Positions 33,195-42,405 are shown, counted from the first letter of the stretch. The stretch: 64,000 nt of DNA from an uncultured Spirochaeta sp. (GCA_913030605.1 CAJWEZ010000016.1:1-64000); one strand, 5' to 3'. Program-made: numbers and translations. Notes: generated by a model from the letters alone, not told the origin.

Positions 33195-34561
33195 ATCCAA
33201 GCGGTCAGCTCCGCCGACCGACGTCGTCGCGCGCCCCCGGCGTGGACCGTCCGCGGTGAGCCGGGTTCCATGCGGCACCTGCGGCGCGGCCACTCGATTC
33301 GCCGAGCGATCGTGTGCCCCTGCATCCGGCCTGCGAGGTCGAGGGCCGCGATCAGATACTCCACCAACCGCGCGTGGCGCGCCGAGCCCGCCTCGGGGAC
33401 GTGTGCGCCGGGCGTCAGTCCCGCCGCGCTCAGGTACGATCCATCCAGGTACGCCAGAAGATCCGCCGTTTCCAACCACCGCGCGGCGATCCTGGATTCC
33501 ACGGCATCGATGTCCGCCAGCGCACTGCCAAGGCGGTGGGCCGGCGGTGGGTCCGGGAAGGCGCGTTCCCAGAAGCGGTGACGGATCCGGAAAATGCGGG
33601 ACACCGCGTCGCCGGATCCACGAGACAGGCCGAAACGGCGCTCTGCGGTTCGCAGGGCGTGTTCCAGCGCCGCGGGAAACAGCGCTGACACCTCCCGTTC
33701 CAGCGGCGTGGTCGGTCCGTCGTCGGTGTCTGTGGTGCCTGTGGCGCGTGTGGTGCCTGTGGCGCGTGTGGTGCCGCCGACGCCCTGCCGGGCCTGTTCG
33801 TGGGCGTCCTCGCGGGCGCTGTCCAGCACGATCGAGAGCAGCACGCGGAACTGGTGCCACAACCTGCCGACGAGGTCGTGCCGCGCCGGAGCGGGATCGT
33901 CGGACGCGGTCATCCGCTCGAGGCGGTTGAGGTATCGGATGAGCCGCCGGTTGTGCCGGTCAGGATACCGGAACTCGATCCCCAGGGGCAGGATCTGTAC
34001 CTCGCGACCGTCGGCGCCGCACTCGGCGGCGTCCAGCGCCAGGGCGGCGGTTCCCCGCTGAATGGCCGCCACGCGATAGTTGTGGTAGGTGACCTGTGCC
34101 TCCGGTGCAAGACAGACCGGTGCCGGGTTGCCGCATATCTGCGTTCGCACCATATCCATGCTTCCGCGGTTGATCCCGCCGTGGTAGACGCTGATCGCCC
34201 CGACCCGCGGAAGAATCCAGGCTACGAGGGGGCCGCCCCAGATGGGGACGCCGCGTCCGTAGAGGAAAACGGGCGGGGTACCGCCGGCGCCACGGACGAC
34301 CTGAAACACGAGCTGAGGATCGTCCGCCGACGGATGCCGGAATGCGACAAAGGTGAGCGTGTTCTCCCGGGTGAGATGCGCCCGCAGGTCGTGCCGCCTG
34401 ACGACGGTTACCCGGGATACTCCCATGACCAGTCGTCGGTAGAGGGGCGCGATCGGGCGCAGTACGGCGAGCAGCAGCCGACTGCTGCGGGGCGGCACCG
34501 GCATGAGCGGTGCGCCCGCGCCCTGCAACAGATGCACAACGGTGCGGGGTGGTCGGGCCAT
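33131..34561 (-). CDS. PlsC-like acyltransferase family protein
   Basis: A 476-residue membrane-associated protein with a PlsC-type acyltransferase domain. HPSADD (H76, D81) matches the HX4D catalytic motif, and APEAQVTY matches the downstream PEG-like motif. The C-terminal half, rich in Arg and Ala, has no recognised domain and contains a Thr/Gly/Ala repeat. It lies 20 nt after tctB. It has no ribosome site, but TACACT lies 7 nt before the ATG, so a separate leaderless start is possible. Acceptor and acyl donor are unknown. Confidence 0.72.
   Translation of the reverse strand: MARPPRTVVHLLQGAGAPLMPVPPRSSRLLLAVLRPIAPLYRRLVMGVSRVTVVRRHDLRAHLTRENTLTFVAFRHPSADDPQLVFQVVRGAGGTPPVFLYGRGVPIWGGPLVAWILPRVGAISVYHGGINRGSMDMVRTQICGNPAPVCLAPEAQVTYHNYRVAAIQRGTAALALDAAECGADGREVQILPLGIEFRYPDRHNRRLIRYLNRLERMTASDDPAPARHDLVGRLWHQFRVLLSIVLDSAREDAHEQARQGVGGTTRATGTTRATGTTDTDDGPTTPLEREVSALFPAALEHALRTAERRFGLSRGSGDAVSRIFRIRHRFWERAFPDPPPAHRLGSALADIDAVESRIAARWLETADLLAYLDGSYLSAAGLTPGAHVPEAGSARHARLVEYLIAALDLAGRMQGHTIARRIEWPRRRCRMEPGSPRTVHAGGARRRRSAELTAWIYSEFQRLSSSDSSDGVSISR
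33732..33775. repeat. 18-bp tandem repeat inside acyltransferase gene
   Basis: About 2.4 copies of the perfect 18-mer GTGGTGCCTGTGGCGCGT. On the coding (minus) strand it encodes GTTRAT-type repeats in a flexible linker. Being a multiple of three, copy-number change would keep frame. Confidence 0.8.
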
Positions 34562-34581
34562 ACCCGCAAGTGTACTCGATT

Positions 34582-35031
34582 CTATCCGAACAGACCCACC
34601 GGAAACGGTACGTGCAGCACCATCTGGAACAGCAGGTAGAAGGCTCCCACCGATACCAGGGCGACGATGATCGCGCGGCCGGTTCCGTGATGCCCCCGGA
34701 AGGTGATTGCACCCATCACCGCGACGCCGACAAGGCTTGCCAGCAGCAGACCCGCCACCGGGATCAGGGCTGTCCAGAGGACCAGCGCTCCCATGAGCGT
34801 CCCCGAGCGCATGTGCCGCTCTCCGGCGTCGCCGGAGGCGAGGCGGATCACCGGGCCGTGTCCGAGGATCGTGAGGACCGCCAGCACCACCGCGCTGATG
34901 CCGACGATCGCCGCCACCACCCGGGGAAAGATCCGGCTGAGGGGGCGAAAATCCGCCGCCGAGAGGTACCAGAACACCGAGACGGCGACCAGGACCGCCG
35001 CCGAGAGAAGATTTCGCGTGCGCTGCGTCAT
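34582..35031 (-). CDS. Tripartite tricarboxylate transporter TctB-family small membrane subunit
   Basis: A 149-residue, four-span membrane protein of the TctB type, with the SRIFPRVVA segment after the first helix as usual. GGAGG precedes the ATG by 6 nt. It overlaps tctA by ATGA-type overlap (35028-35031). Works with TctA and the periplasmic TctC-like protein at 36595. Confidence 0.85.
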   Translation of the reverse strand: MTQRTRNLLSAAVLVAVSVFWYLSAADFRPLSRIFPRVVAAIVGISAVVLAVLTILGHGPVIRLASGDAGERHMRSGTLMGALVLWTALIPVAGLLLASLVGVAVMGAITFRGHHGTGRAIIVALVSVGAFYLLFQMVLHVPFPVGLFG

Positions 35032-36587
35032 TGGATATCCTCCCTGCGTCCGTCCTGCACCTGGTGGACCGCTTTCAGCGTCCCGCCCTTTCCGTGGCGC
35101 TCGCGCCACTGCACCACAATTGGCGCCGCAACCGACACCACGGTCAGTACGATCAGGATCAGTGAGATCGGGCGGCCGAAGAACACACCGGCGAGGGACC
35201 CGCTCGCGCGTCCCATGAGCAACGACTGGCTCAGGCCCTGTTCGGCGATGGGACCGAGGATGAGCCCCAGCACGATCGGACCGGGCATGAATCCGGCTTT
35301 CCGCAGGGCATGGGCGCCGAGGCCGACGGCAACCATCGTGTAGATGTCGGCGACGTTGTTGTAAATCGAGTAGGACCCGACCATGGAGAGGAAAATGATC
35401 AGTGGCGCCATCGTCTGGACGCGGACCTTCTGCATGAGCCGCGCCACCGCCCGGCCCAGGACGATGCCCAGCGGCAGCATCGCCAGGTTGGCCAGGATCA
35501 GGGAAAACAGAAACGCGTAGGTGATCGTGCCGTGGGCGGTAAAGAGCTCCGCGCCGGGACGCATTCCCTGTAGCAACAGGGCCCCGAACAGCACCGCCGC
35601 CGGCGGCGCCCCGGGTACTCCCAGCGTCAGCATCGGAATCAGGGCTCCCGAGACCGACGCGTTGTTGGCCGTTTCCGAGGCCGCCACCCCTTCGATATTC
35701 CCGGTACCGAAGGAATCGCGGTTCCGACTCGTACGGACCGCTTCATTGTAGCTCACGAGGCCCGCGATATTGCCCCCGGCACCCGGGATGATACCGATCA
35801 GGGTGCCGAGCACCGATGACCGGATCATGAGCCACGGATGGCGCAGGAGGCGCAGAAACACACGGCGGACCATGTTTCGCTGCCGTTTGTACGGAATCAC
35901 CGTCCCAGACTGGTGGCTTTCCTCCACCATCCTGAGCACCTCGGGGATACAGAAGAAGCCGATGAGCGCGGGAATCAGGGATATGCCGTTCTGAAGGGCA
36001 ACCGTGCCAAAACTGTACCGCACCGATCCCTCGATCGGTGCGATCCCGATCGTCGAGATCAGCAGGCCGATGCCGCCGCCGATGAGGCCCTTGAGCGTCG
36101 AACGCGGCGAAACCGCGGCGATGATCGTGAGGCCGAACGCGGCAAGCCAGAAATACTCCGGCGGGCCGAAGCTGAGACTGGCTCGCGCCAGCGGCGGCGA
36201 CAGGAAGATGAGAAAGAGGACGCCAACCACGCCACCGAAGACCGACGCGATCGTCGCGGTCACGATGGCTCGGTAGGCCTCGCCTTTCTGCGCCATGGGA
36301 AAGCCATCAAAGGTGGTGGCGATTGCCGACGGTGTCCCCGGCGTATTGATGAGAATCGCCGAGAAGGAGCCCCCGTATATCGCCCCGGAATAGATCGCCC
36401 CCAGCAGAACCAGTCCGTGGATCGGCGACATGCCGAACGTGAACGGCACCAGCAGCGCGATCGCCATCGTCGCCGTGAGGCCGGGAAGCGCCCCGACGAG
36501 GATACCGGCGCTGACACCGAGGGTGATGAGAAGAAGGCTGACGGGGTCGAGAACCCCCGCCAGCGCATTCAGTAACATCGTACTCAT
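35028..36587 (-). CDS. Tripartite tricarboxylate transporter TctA-family large membrane subunit
   Basis: A 519-residue TctA permease with about 12 spans. Family signatures are visible: GALPGLTATMAIALLVPFTFG, GGSFSAILINTPGTP and GIIPGAGGNIA. The ATG at 36587 is chosen because it gives the usual N-terminus and lies 7 nt after tctC. The longer frame runs into tctC. Substrates of this family are carboxylates taken up with a cation gradient. The identity here is unknown. Confidence 0.9.
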   Translation of the reverse strand: MSTMLLNALAGVLDPVSLLLITLGVSAGILVGALPGLTATMAIALLVPFTFGMSPIHGLVLLGAIYSGAIYGGSFSAILINTPGTPSAIATTFDGFPMAQKGEAYRAIVTATIASVFGGVVGVLFLIFLSPPLARASLSFGPPEYFWLAAFGLTIIAAVSPRSTLKGLIGGGIGLLISTIGIAPIEGSVRYSFGTVALQNGISLIPALIGFFCIPEVLRMVEESHQSGTVIPYKRQRNMVRRVFLRLLRHPWLMIRSSVLGTLIGIIPGAGGNIAGLVSYNEAVRTSRNRDSFGTGNIEGVAASETANNASVSGALIPMLTLGVPGAPPAAVLFGALLLQGMRPGAELFTAHGTITYAFLFSLILANLAMLPLGIVLGRAVARLMQKVRVQTMAPLIIFLSMVGSYSIYNNVADIYTMVAVGLGAHALRKAGFMPGPIVLGLILGPIAEQGLSQSLLMGRASGSLAGVFFGRPISLILIVLTVVSVAAPIVVQWRERHGKGGTLKAVHQVQDGRREDIQ

Positions 36588-36594
36588 CGATCGA

Positions 36595-37581
36595 TCAGAT
36601 TTCGCCCAGTTCGCGAAGGACGGTCTCGATCTCCGAACTCTTCCGGTCGATGTAGGCGGCGAACTCATCGGCCCCCATCGAATGGATCACGAAACCGAGG
36701 TCCTCCATTTCGGAGACAAACTCCTGGTTGGCGCTTACCTCGTCAAAGGCGGCCTCCAGCGTGGCAACGATCTCGTCCGGAGTCTCCGGCGGCACCGCCA
36801 CGCCGCGATCGATTCCCGCGGTCATGTCCAGGCCCTGCTCGACAAACGTGGGAACATCCGGCAGTGCGCGAAAGCGTTCGGTGGTTCCGATCGCCAGGAT
36901 CTTCATCTCGTCGGCGTGGGCCAGGAGATCGTTCGAGTTGGCCATGAGCGCCTGGGTGTGCCCGCCGAGGAAGCTCGCAACCGACGGTGCGGCACCCGTG
37001 GCGGGAATGTAGGTAAACTCGGTCCCGGTGAGGTACTGCAGCTGCAGAATCGCCAGATGGTGGCCGGTGTGGGTGCCGGACCCGCTCACCGTGATCTCGC
37101 CGGGATGATCCGCGGCGTAGTCGATCAGGTCCTGAAGAGTGTCGAAGGGGCTGTCGGCGGCAACGGCCAGTCCGATCGGTGTGGACTGGAAGAGATACAC
37201 CGGTTTCAGCTGGTCGGTGGTGTATCCCGCGTTGTCCCGTACCATCGGCTGAATGATGATATGCGGGATGTTGTTCCCGGTGATCGTGTACCCGTCGGGG
37301 CGGGCCTTGACCAGGTTGGACCACGCCAGCGCGCCACCGGCTCCGGGCTGGTGACGGATGACGACATCAACTCCGAGCGCCTCTTCCAGGTACGGCTTCT
37401 GGTACTGCGCGGTCACGTCGGACTGACCGCCCGGATTGAACGGGATGACGTAGGAAATCGCCCGGGTGGGATAGTCGGCGGATTCCGCCTCCCCGGATGC
37501 GAAGACGACGCCGGGAACGGCGAGAATGGCCAGGAGTATCACCGCCAGCAGCCGGATACCCGAAACGCGTGAAGTCAACAT
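36595..37581 (-). CDS. Tripartite tricarboxylate transporter TctC-family binding protein
   Basis: A 328-residue exported carboxylate-binding protein (Bug/TctC family). Signal peptide 1-30, then YPTRAISYVIPFNPGGQSDVTAQY at the mature N-terminus and the ligand-site region typical of the family. AAGGAGG lies 5 nt before the ATG at 37581. It precedes tctA and tctB in the usual C-A-B order and follows a D-2-hydroxyacid dehydrogenase, hinting that the ligand may be a 2-hydroxy- or 2-oxo-acid. Confidence 0.9.
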   Translation of the reverse strand: MLTSRVSGIRLLAVILLAILAVPGVVFASGEAESADYPTRAISYVIPFNPGGQSDVTAQYQKPYLEEALGVDVVIRHQPGAGGALAWSNLVKARPDGYTITGNNIPHIIIQPMVRDNAGYTTDQLKPVYLFQSTPIGLAVAADSPFDTLQDLIDYAADHPGEITVSGSGTHTGHHLAILQLQYLTGTEFTYIPATGAAPSVASFLGGHTQALMANSNDLLAHADEMKILAIGTTERFRALPDVPTFVEQGLDMTAGIDRGVAVPPETPDEIVATLEAAFDEVSANQEFVSEMEDLGFVIHSMGADEFAAYIDRKSSEIETVLRELGEI

Positions 37582-37622
37582 GACAACCTCCTTGTGTGTG
37601 TGGCTCACTGCCCGGTGTCGGG

Positions 37623-38609
37623 TCAGCGGCGCGAAAAGATCTGGGGATTCACGACGTATCGCGGGCGCTGGCCCGAGAGTACGCGCACCAGTTCGTCCAT
37701 ACCATCCACCATGTTCTGGTGGTGGCTTTCCTCCGAGTACCAGGCGATATGCGGTGTTACCACGGCGTTGGGGAGCGAGAGGATCGCCTCGTCTCCGCGC
37801 GGCGGTTCCACTTCCAGGACGTCGATTCCGGCGCCGCCGATGCTCCCGCGGCGCAGCGCCGCCTCCAGCGCCGGAATGTCGACGATCGCACCGCGGGCCG
37901 TATTGACCAGGACGCTGTGCTCCGGCATCGCCGCCAGGACCTCCTCGTCGACCAGATGGTACGTCTCGTCGGTCAGGGGGCTGTGAATCGACAGATAGTC
38001 CACGGTACGGGCCATCGGCATGAGCTCGTAGGAGCGTTCCACGCCGAGCATCGCGAAAATATCGTCGTCAACGTAGGGGTCGTAGGCGACAACGTTCATT
38101 CCCAGGGCCTGCGCGTACCGCGCACTGTGGCGACCGATGCGGCCGAGTCCGACGATCCCGAACCGTCGTCCGGTAAACGAGTGGATCGGGCGGGTCTGTT
38201 TGTAGTCCCAGCCTCCACCGCCGGTGTGCGGGATGAGCTCGTGGATTTTTCTCCCAACGGATACCGCGAGGGTGATGGCGTGCTGGGCGACCTCTTCGCT
38301 GCAGTACAGCGGGCAGTTCGAGACCGGAATCCCACGGCGGGTCGCCGTGTCCACGTCGACGACGTCGAATCCGACCGACAGCGTCATGATGAACTCACAC
38401 GCCGTGGCGGCTTCTATCATCGCGGCGGGTACCGGGTGCCCGATCAGGACGAGGGCCGCGGCGTCGCGGACGGTGTCCAGAATCTCCCGGTCGCTCATGC
38501 CCTCGGTGCTGACGATTTCGGCGTCCGCCTCCCGGGCGCGGTCACGAAAGTACTGCATATCCGGGAACTTCATGAACAGACGATTCCCGAGGAGTACAAC
38601 TTTTCTCAT
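37623..38609 (-). CDS. D-isomer 2-hydroxyacid dehydrogenase
   Basis: A 328-residue NAD(P)-dependent D-2-hydroxyacid dehydrogenase. The Rossmann dinucleotide motif is GLGRIG, the catalytic Arg lies in NTARGAIVD, the Glu in DVLEVEPP and the His in VTPHIAWYS. The ATG at 38609 has GGAG about 8 nt upstream; the longer frame crosses non-coding sequence. Probably reduces a 2-oxoacid or oxidises a D-2-hydroxyacid taken up by the adjacent transporter. Confidence 0.9.
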   Translation of the reverse strand: MRKVVLLGNRLFMKFPDMQYFRDRAREADAEIVSTEGMSDREILDTVRDAAALVLIGHPVPAAMIEAATACEFIMTLSVGFDVVDVDTATRRGIPVSNCPLYCSEEVAQHAITLAVSVGRKIHELIPHTGGGGWDYKQTRPIHSFTGRRFGIVGLGRIGRHSARYAQALGMNVVAYDPYVDDDIFAMLGVERSYELMPMARTVDYLSIHSPLTDETYHLVDEEVLAAMPEHSVLVNTARGAIVDIPALEAALRRGSIGGAGIDVLEVEPPRGDEAILSLPNAVVTPHIAWYSEESHHQNMVDGMDELVRVLSGQRPRYVVNPQIFSRR

Positions 38610-38800
38610 GGTGCTGCTCCGTGCATACCCCGTACTAAAGGGCGCTCCGGTTGGAACACAATGAGATGCGGTCGGTCGCCCGAAATTCGGACGTGTACGG
38701 CACGAGAAAACTCCAAAACAGGGGCTGGCTGCTGAGTTATCGGAGAAAACACCTGTATTGGGAAAGTGAAGGTGTGTAGGCCACGATTCACTTCCTTTCC

Positions 38801-38830
38801 AAAAAAAAGACGGCAGCCGAAGCTGCCGTC
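38801..38830 (-). terminator. Rho-independent terminator of hsp20
   Basis: On the minus strand a perfect 9-bp stem GACGGCAGC/GCTGCCGTC closed by a TTCG tetraloop is followed by eight T residues, 33 nt after the hsp20 stop. A textbook terminator. The remaining gap to 38610 shows only a duplicated GAGAAAAC and no gene. Confidence 0.93.
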
Positions 38831-38862
38831 TGTTCCCCGAATATGTGGTGTATCGGTGTGAA

Positions 38863-39315
38863 TCAGCCGCGCCGGATCTCGATCTGGCGGGGCTTGGCTT
38901 CCGGTTTCTTGTGCAACTGTACCGTGAGAACGCCGTTGCGGTACGTGGCTTCCACGTTCGCGGCGTCCGCATCCTTGGGCATGGCAAAGCTGCGGTAGAA
39001 CTGGCGTGCCGATCGCTCCCGCAGGATGTACTCGGCGCCGTCCGCGTTTGCGTCTCCGTCGTTCGCGCTCCGCTCGTCCTCGGTACGGCCGGAGATCACC
39101 AGCAGGTCGTTTTCGACCTGGACACTGATCTGGTCCTCCCGCATGCCGGGAATGTCGGCCTCGATGACGTATGCGTCATCCTCGTTGCGGATATCGACGG
39201 CGGGTCGCCAGTCGCTCCAACTCGGCATCGTACCGAACACGGAATCGAACAGCCGGTCGAAGTCGTTCCACACGTTCACACCGTTTCCGGGTCGTCGTAC
39301 GGTCAGATAGTTCAT
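38863..39315 (-). CDS. Hsp20/alpha-crystallin small heat-shock protein
   Basis: A 150-residue small heat-shock chaperone. The alpha-crystallin domain spans about 38-140, with the conserved YVIEADIPGM strand and the NGVLTVQLHK C-terminal signature (the G-x-L motif), then a short tail ending IEIRRG. A strong GGAGG site precedes the ATG. It is monocistronic with its own terminator and an unusual promoter region. It would hold unfolding proteins during stress. Confidence 0.92.
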   Translation of the reverse strand: MNYLTVRRPGNGVNVWNDFDRLFDSVFGTMPSWSDWRPAVDIRNEDDAYVIEADIPGMREDQISVQVENDLLVISGRTEDERSANDGDANADGAEYILRERSARQFYRSFAMPKDADAANVEATYRNGVLTVQLHKKPEAKPRQIEIRRG

Positions 39316-39415
39316 TACACACCTCCTACGCGTGTCGATGCAGGTTCGTCTTCGGATTTCGGCCGGAGCCCAGGCCCGAACCGGCGCCTTCACGGTCTCC
39401 GCCGTCCTGCATCCG

Positions 39416-39437
39416 TTGTGCCAATATATAAGCACAA
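39416..39437. promoter_or_regulatory. Inverted repeat upstream of hsp20
   Basis: Perfect dyad TTGTGC-N10-GCACAA, about 100 nt upstream of the hsp20 start. It is not the CIRCE element. It overlaps an AT-rich TATATAT core that could itself be a -10 box, so a repressor bound here could block transcription. Confidence 0.45.
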
Positions 39438-39446
39438 ACCGTGCCA
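39431..39446 (-). promoter_or_regulatory. Sigma54-like promoter candidate for hsp20
   Basis: On the minus strand TGGCACG-GTTT-GTGCT matches the sigma54 -24/-12 pattern (GG and GC eleven bases apart) in all core positions except one T. It would start transcription about 105 nt upstream of hsp20. It shares bases with the dyad at 39416-39437. A sigma70 start from the TATATT within the dyad is the alternative. Confidence 0.35.
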
Positions 39447-39660
39447 ATTCCCGATATTTCGCGTAGATGTATTGTAAGTCGTTTCTGAAAAAAGAAATAG
39501 AGAGTCACGCTGAGCCGCGGAATGGGGGCGTTTGGGTGAGTTCGCTGCGTCCTAGTGAAACAGTGGCAAAATAACCCGGGCAAAAAGAGTCAAAATGACA
39601 CGAATTGGGTGCCGAGCGTATTCCCGGCTGCGTCGAGGCGACGCAGCGGTGACCGGGCGC

Positions 39661-40149
39661 TCAGCAGCCCCGGGAAAACGTGTCCACAGCGTCGGCGAGA
39701 TCGCGGTACCGGTTGACCACCGCCTCGTCTCCGTAGTGTGCCCGATCCAGCTCCTCCGCCGCCGTCACAAGGTCCGTCAGCAGCACACCGAGATGCGTCA
39801 GATTGGGATCGAAGGTACCGATCGTGATGTCGCGCAGCATTCGCTCGTTGGCATTCAGCTGCGACGGCGGGCCCGCGAGATCCCGAAGACGTCCGCAGAT
39901 CTGCATTCTGCAGGCACGGACAAAGGCCGCGAATGCCAGAACGGTGTCGTACAGGTCCTCGAACGAGACCCTGGATCCATCGACGATGTAGGACAGATTG
40001 CCGTCGATCAGGTGTGTGATGTGCTGCCAGTCCGACCGGGTGATGTCCAGCCGCGTGTAGATTCTCCGGAGCAGCTGGTGGTACAGGTGATCCGAGAAAT
40101 GGTCCCGGATGCGTCCCAGCTGATCCTCGATCGTCCCCGGGGTAGTCAC
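39661..40149 (-). CDS. Hypothetical helical protein coupled to FMN reductase
   Basis: A 162-residue soluble, largely alpha-helical protein without signal peptide or recognised domain. It begins with GTG overlapping the FMN-reductase stop (GTGA), so the two are translated together. Two cysteines (CRMQICG) lie mid-protein. The longer frame upstream is not supported. I do not recognise the family; a regulatory or partner role with the reductase is only inferred from coupling. Confidence 0.65.
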   Translation of the reverse strand: MTTPGTIEDQLGRIRDHFSDHLYHQLLRRIYTRLDITRSDWQHITHLIDGNLSYIVDGSRVSFEDLYDTVLAFAAFVRACRMQICGRLRDLAGPPSQLNANERMLRDITIGTFDPNLTHLGVLLTDLVTAAEELDRAHYGDEAVVNRYRDLADAVDTFSRGC

Positions 40150-40712
40150 TGTCCGTTCCCGCGGGCGTTGGTGAGAGCCCCGGCGTACCACTCGAGATCG
40201 GACAGGACGTCGTTTGTCCAGCTGTCCACGTCCTCGCGGGTCGTATCTCCGTTCTCGTCGAACACCTCGTGCACCGCCGGTACCGGCAGCGAGCGGGGTG
40301 TGGTGACCAGTCCCACGCCCGCCAGGAGCGAACGCAGCTGTTCCATCGCCCGAACCCCGGCGAAGGGACCGTAGGAGTAACTCGCCAGGCCGGCGACCTT
40401 GTGGTGGAACTGTTCAATGTAGTGGGCAACGATATTGGAGAGCGCCGGCGGAACGCTGTAGTTGTACTCACCGGTCACGAACAGGAATGCATCCGCCGAC
40501 GCAAAGAGATCGCCGACCTGTTCCACCGCCGACGGAGCCGTTCCCACCTCGTAGTCCATCATGCGGCGTTCGATGAGCGGGAGCTGGAAGATGTTGGGGT
40601 CGACGGTGAACACTTCGTGCCCGCGGGCGGCCAGTTTGCGCTCAAGGTAGCGGACAAGCCGGATACCGAGGCGACCGTCGCGAACGGAACCGTAGACCAG
40701 TGCAACTGTCAT
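40146..40712 (-). CDS. NAD(P)H-dependent FMN reductase family protein
   Basis: A 188-residue flavodoxin-fold oxidoreductase. The phosphate loop YGSVRDGRLG opens the protein and TGEYNYSVPPALSNIVAHY is the characteristic FMN-binding and dimer motif of the NADPH-dependent FMN reductase (SsuE/chromate-quinone reductase) family. It likely reduces FMN or quinones with NAD(P)H. First gene of a two-gene unit. A 90-nt gap separates it from the VWA gene. Confidence 0.88.
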   Translation of the reverse strand: MTVALVYGSVRDGRLGIRLVRYLERKLAARGHEVFTVDPNIFQLPLIERRMMDYEVGTAPSAVEQVGDLFASADAFLFVTGEYNYSVPPALSNIVAHYIEQFHHKVAGLASYSYGPFAGVRAMEQLRSLLAGVGLVTTPRSLPVPAVHEVFDENGDTTREDVDSWTNDVLSDLEWYAGALTNARGNGQ

Positions 40713-40802
40713 CGTAGCCTCCAGGCCCGCAGGATACCGAAAAACGGGATCTCCCGCAAACGACCCGCGGTGGCCGGGCGTGACGGCCGTGAGAGAGGGC
40801 TT

Positions 40803-42395
40803 CTACACGCGGCGACGAAACCCGAGCATGGGCGACGCCGTGGAACCCGGCAGGATGTCCTCCCGGTGGGTATTGTAGTGCCATCGGTGATCGAAGGTGT
40901 TCATCGGGTCGTGCATCGGCTCTTCGCCGATCGTGATCGCGTGGACCGTGATCAGGCCGCGCTGCTGGAGCTCCAGGATCTGGCGTCGGTGCACCGGACC
41001 GATGCGCGGAAAGCGCATGTCGCTGATAATGACGAGGTCGGTCACGGTTCCTGCGTTGCGATCGATTCGCTGCAGCGCCGCGTCCAGGGCCGGTGCGACG
41101 TCCGCCCCCGCCAGAGGCGGCGCGGCCAGAAAACGCTCCAGCGAGCGGATCGTGGTGTGGTCGACGCGGGAGGGGGCTGCGGCACTGAACCCGCTCCCGG
41201 TGGCGTCGCCGGTCTGGTCCTCTCCGGTGCGAAGACTCACCTCTCGCAGCCCGCCACGTACGGCAAGAACGTGCACGTCCCGTCGGACCGGAAGCGACGA
41301 TCGAATCAGTCCGAGGAGGATGCTGTGGGCGACACGTTCCGCCGTCCCACGCATGGACCCGCTGGTGTCCATGGACACCAGAATGGGTCCCGGTTTGAGG
41401 TCCGCCGGGACCCGCTTCCATTCCGAGACCGTGGTGGTGCGAACGCGGCTGGCGACGCGGTTGCTGCTCAGCCCGAGGACTCCCTGTTCGGCCAGTTTTC
41501 GCGCGAAGAGGTCCTCCGTTTCCGGGGTCGCGAGCAGCGCGAGCTCGTCCGGCAGTGCCAGCTGAACGCCACTGCCGCCACGAAGCCCGTCGATGTCGCC
41601 CACGCCGGCGTCATGACGCGTGACATCCGTGATTTCGCGTGGCACCCGGCGCCACACCAGATGCGTGTCCTCCGGGACGACGCCCCGGGCGAGCGTCTCG
41701 GTGACCCGTTCGATGTCCGGGGAGGCGTCGAGATCGCGGCGGGCGGTCTCGATCGCGGACCAGTCGATCTCCATCCACTGGTCGTCGAACACGTTCCAGT
41801 TGCCGGGTCGATGAAAGACGCGGCGGCACTCGCGATCGGCGTCGGCGAGGCGGGGCACCAGTTCGTTCAAATGGTCCGCCAGAGGAGTGGCGATGAGACG
41901 CAACGCCCGTTCCAGCCGCCGGTTCCATTCCTGCGACTCGATGTCGGCGAGCGTACGGGTGAGGTCCGCCGCGAGCGCTCCGACCGCCACCTGCGTCGTG
42001 GCGCTCGCGAGACGCCGGGTCATGAGATCCCACGTCTCGAGGTGTTCGGGGTACCGCGTCCTGAGCACCGCCAGGCGTTCGGTCAGAGCCTCACGGGTTG
42101 GTGCGGGGGCCCGCCCCGGAGACGGCGCGCTGGGAATCACGCCGGAGGGCGGCGCGCTCAGTTCTCCCCACAGGTTACCAAACCAGTCGGAAAGCGCCGC
42201 GGCCAGCAAATCGGCGAGGTCATCTTCCAGTTCCCGCAGCGTTGCTGTCCGGATCAGGGAGTAAAAGTGAACGAGGGCCCGCGCCAGGGGGCGTGGAACG
42301 TCCCGGGCGGAGGCCGCCGACGGGCGATCTCCGTGCCGCTCCGCAGTGAGAAACTGGTAGATTTCGCGGTACAGTGCGGCACGAATCGCGGGCAT
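40803..42395 (-). CDS. viaA: VWA-domain protein, ViaA-like
   Basis: A 530-residue cytoplasmic protein. A helical N-terminal two thirds is followed by a von Willebrand A domain with an intact MIDAS (MDTSGSM near residue 338, then a conserved SDMRFP). The layout and the adjacent MoxR ATPase match E. coli RavA-ViaA, which act together on metal-containing respiratory complexes. The ATG at 42395 has GAGG upstream and lies 10 nt after ravA. The open frame further upstream is antisense-like to ravA coding and rejected. Confidence 0.85.
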   Translation of the reverse strand: MPAIRAALYREIYQFLTAERHGDRPSAASARDVPRPLARALVHFYSLIRTATLRELEDDLADLLAAALSDWFGNLWGELSAPPSGVIPSAPSPGRAPAPTREALTERLAVLRTRYPEHLETWDLMTRRLASATTQVAVGALAADLTRTLADIESQEWNRRLERALRLIATPLADHLNELVPRLADADRECRRVFHRPGNWNVFDDQWMEIDWSAIETARRDLDASPDIERVTETLARGVVPEDTHLVWRRVPREITDVTRHDAGVGDIDGLRGGSGVQLALPDELALLATPETEDLFARKLAEQGVLGLSSNRVASRVRTTTVSEWKRVPADLKPGPILVSMDTSGSMRGTAERVAHSILLGLIRSSLPVRRDVHVLAVRGGLREVSLRTGEDQTGDATGSGFSAAAPSRVDHTTIRSLERFLAAPPLAGADVAPALDAALQRIDRNAGTVTDLVIISDMRFPRIGPVHRRQILELQQRGLITVHAITIGEEPMHDPMNTFDHRWHYNTHREDILPGSTASPMLGFRRRV

Positions 42396-42405
42396 CGCCG
42401 GTACC

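Larger units (their letters stand above)
39316..39660. other. Intergenic region upstream of hsp20, 345 bp
   Basis: The hsp20-proximal 130 bp carry the regulatory elements listed separately. The distal part (39450-39660) is AT-richer in its first half (GAAAAAAGAAATAG around 39487) and shows no open frame with a ribosome site, RNA or repeat that I can support. Confidence 0.5.

Noticed and set aside
38610-38800. Possible promoter or repeat (two GAGAAAAC copies) upstream of the dehydrogenase
   Set aside because: No convincing -35/-10 pair. The 8-mers are too short to support a repeat element.
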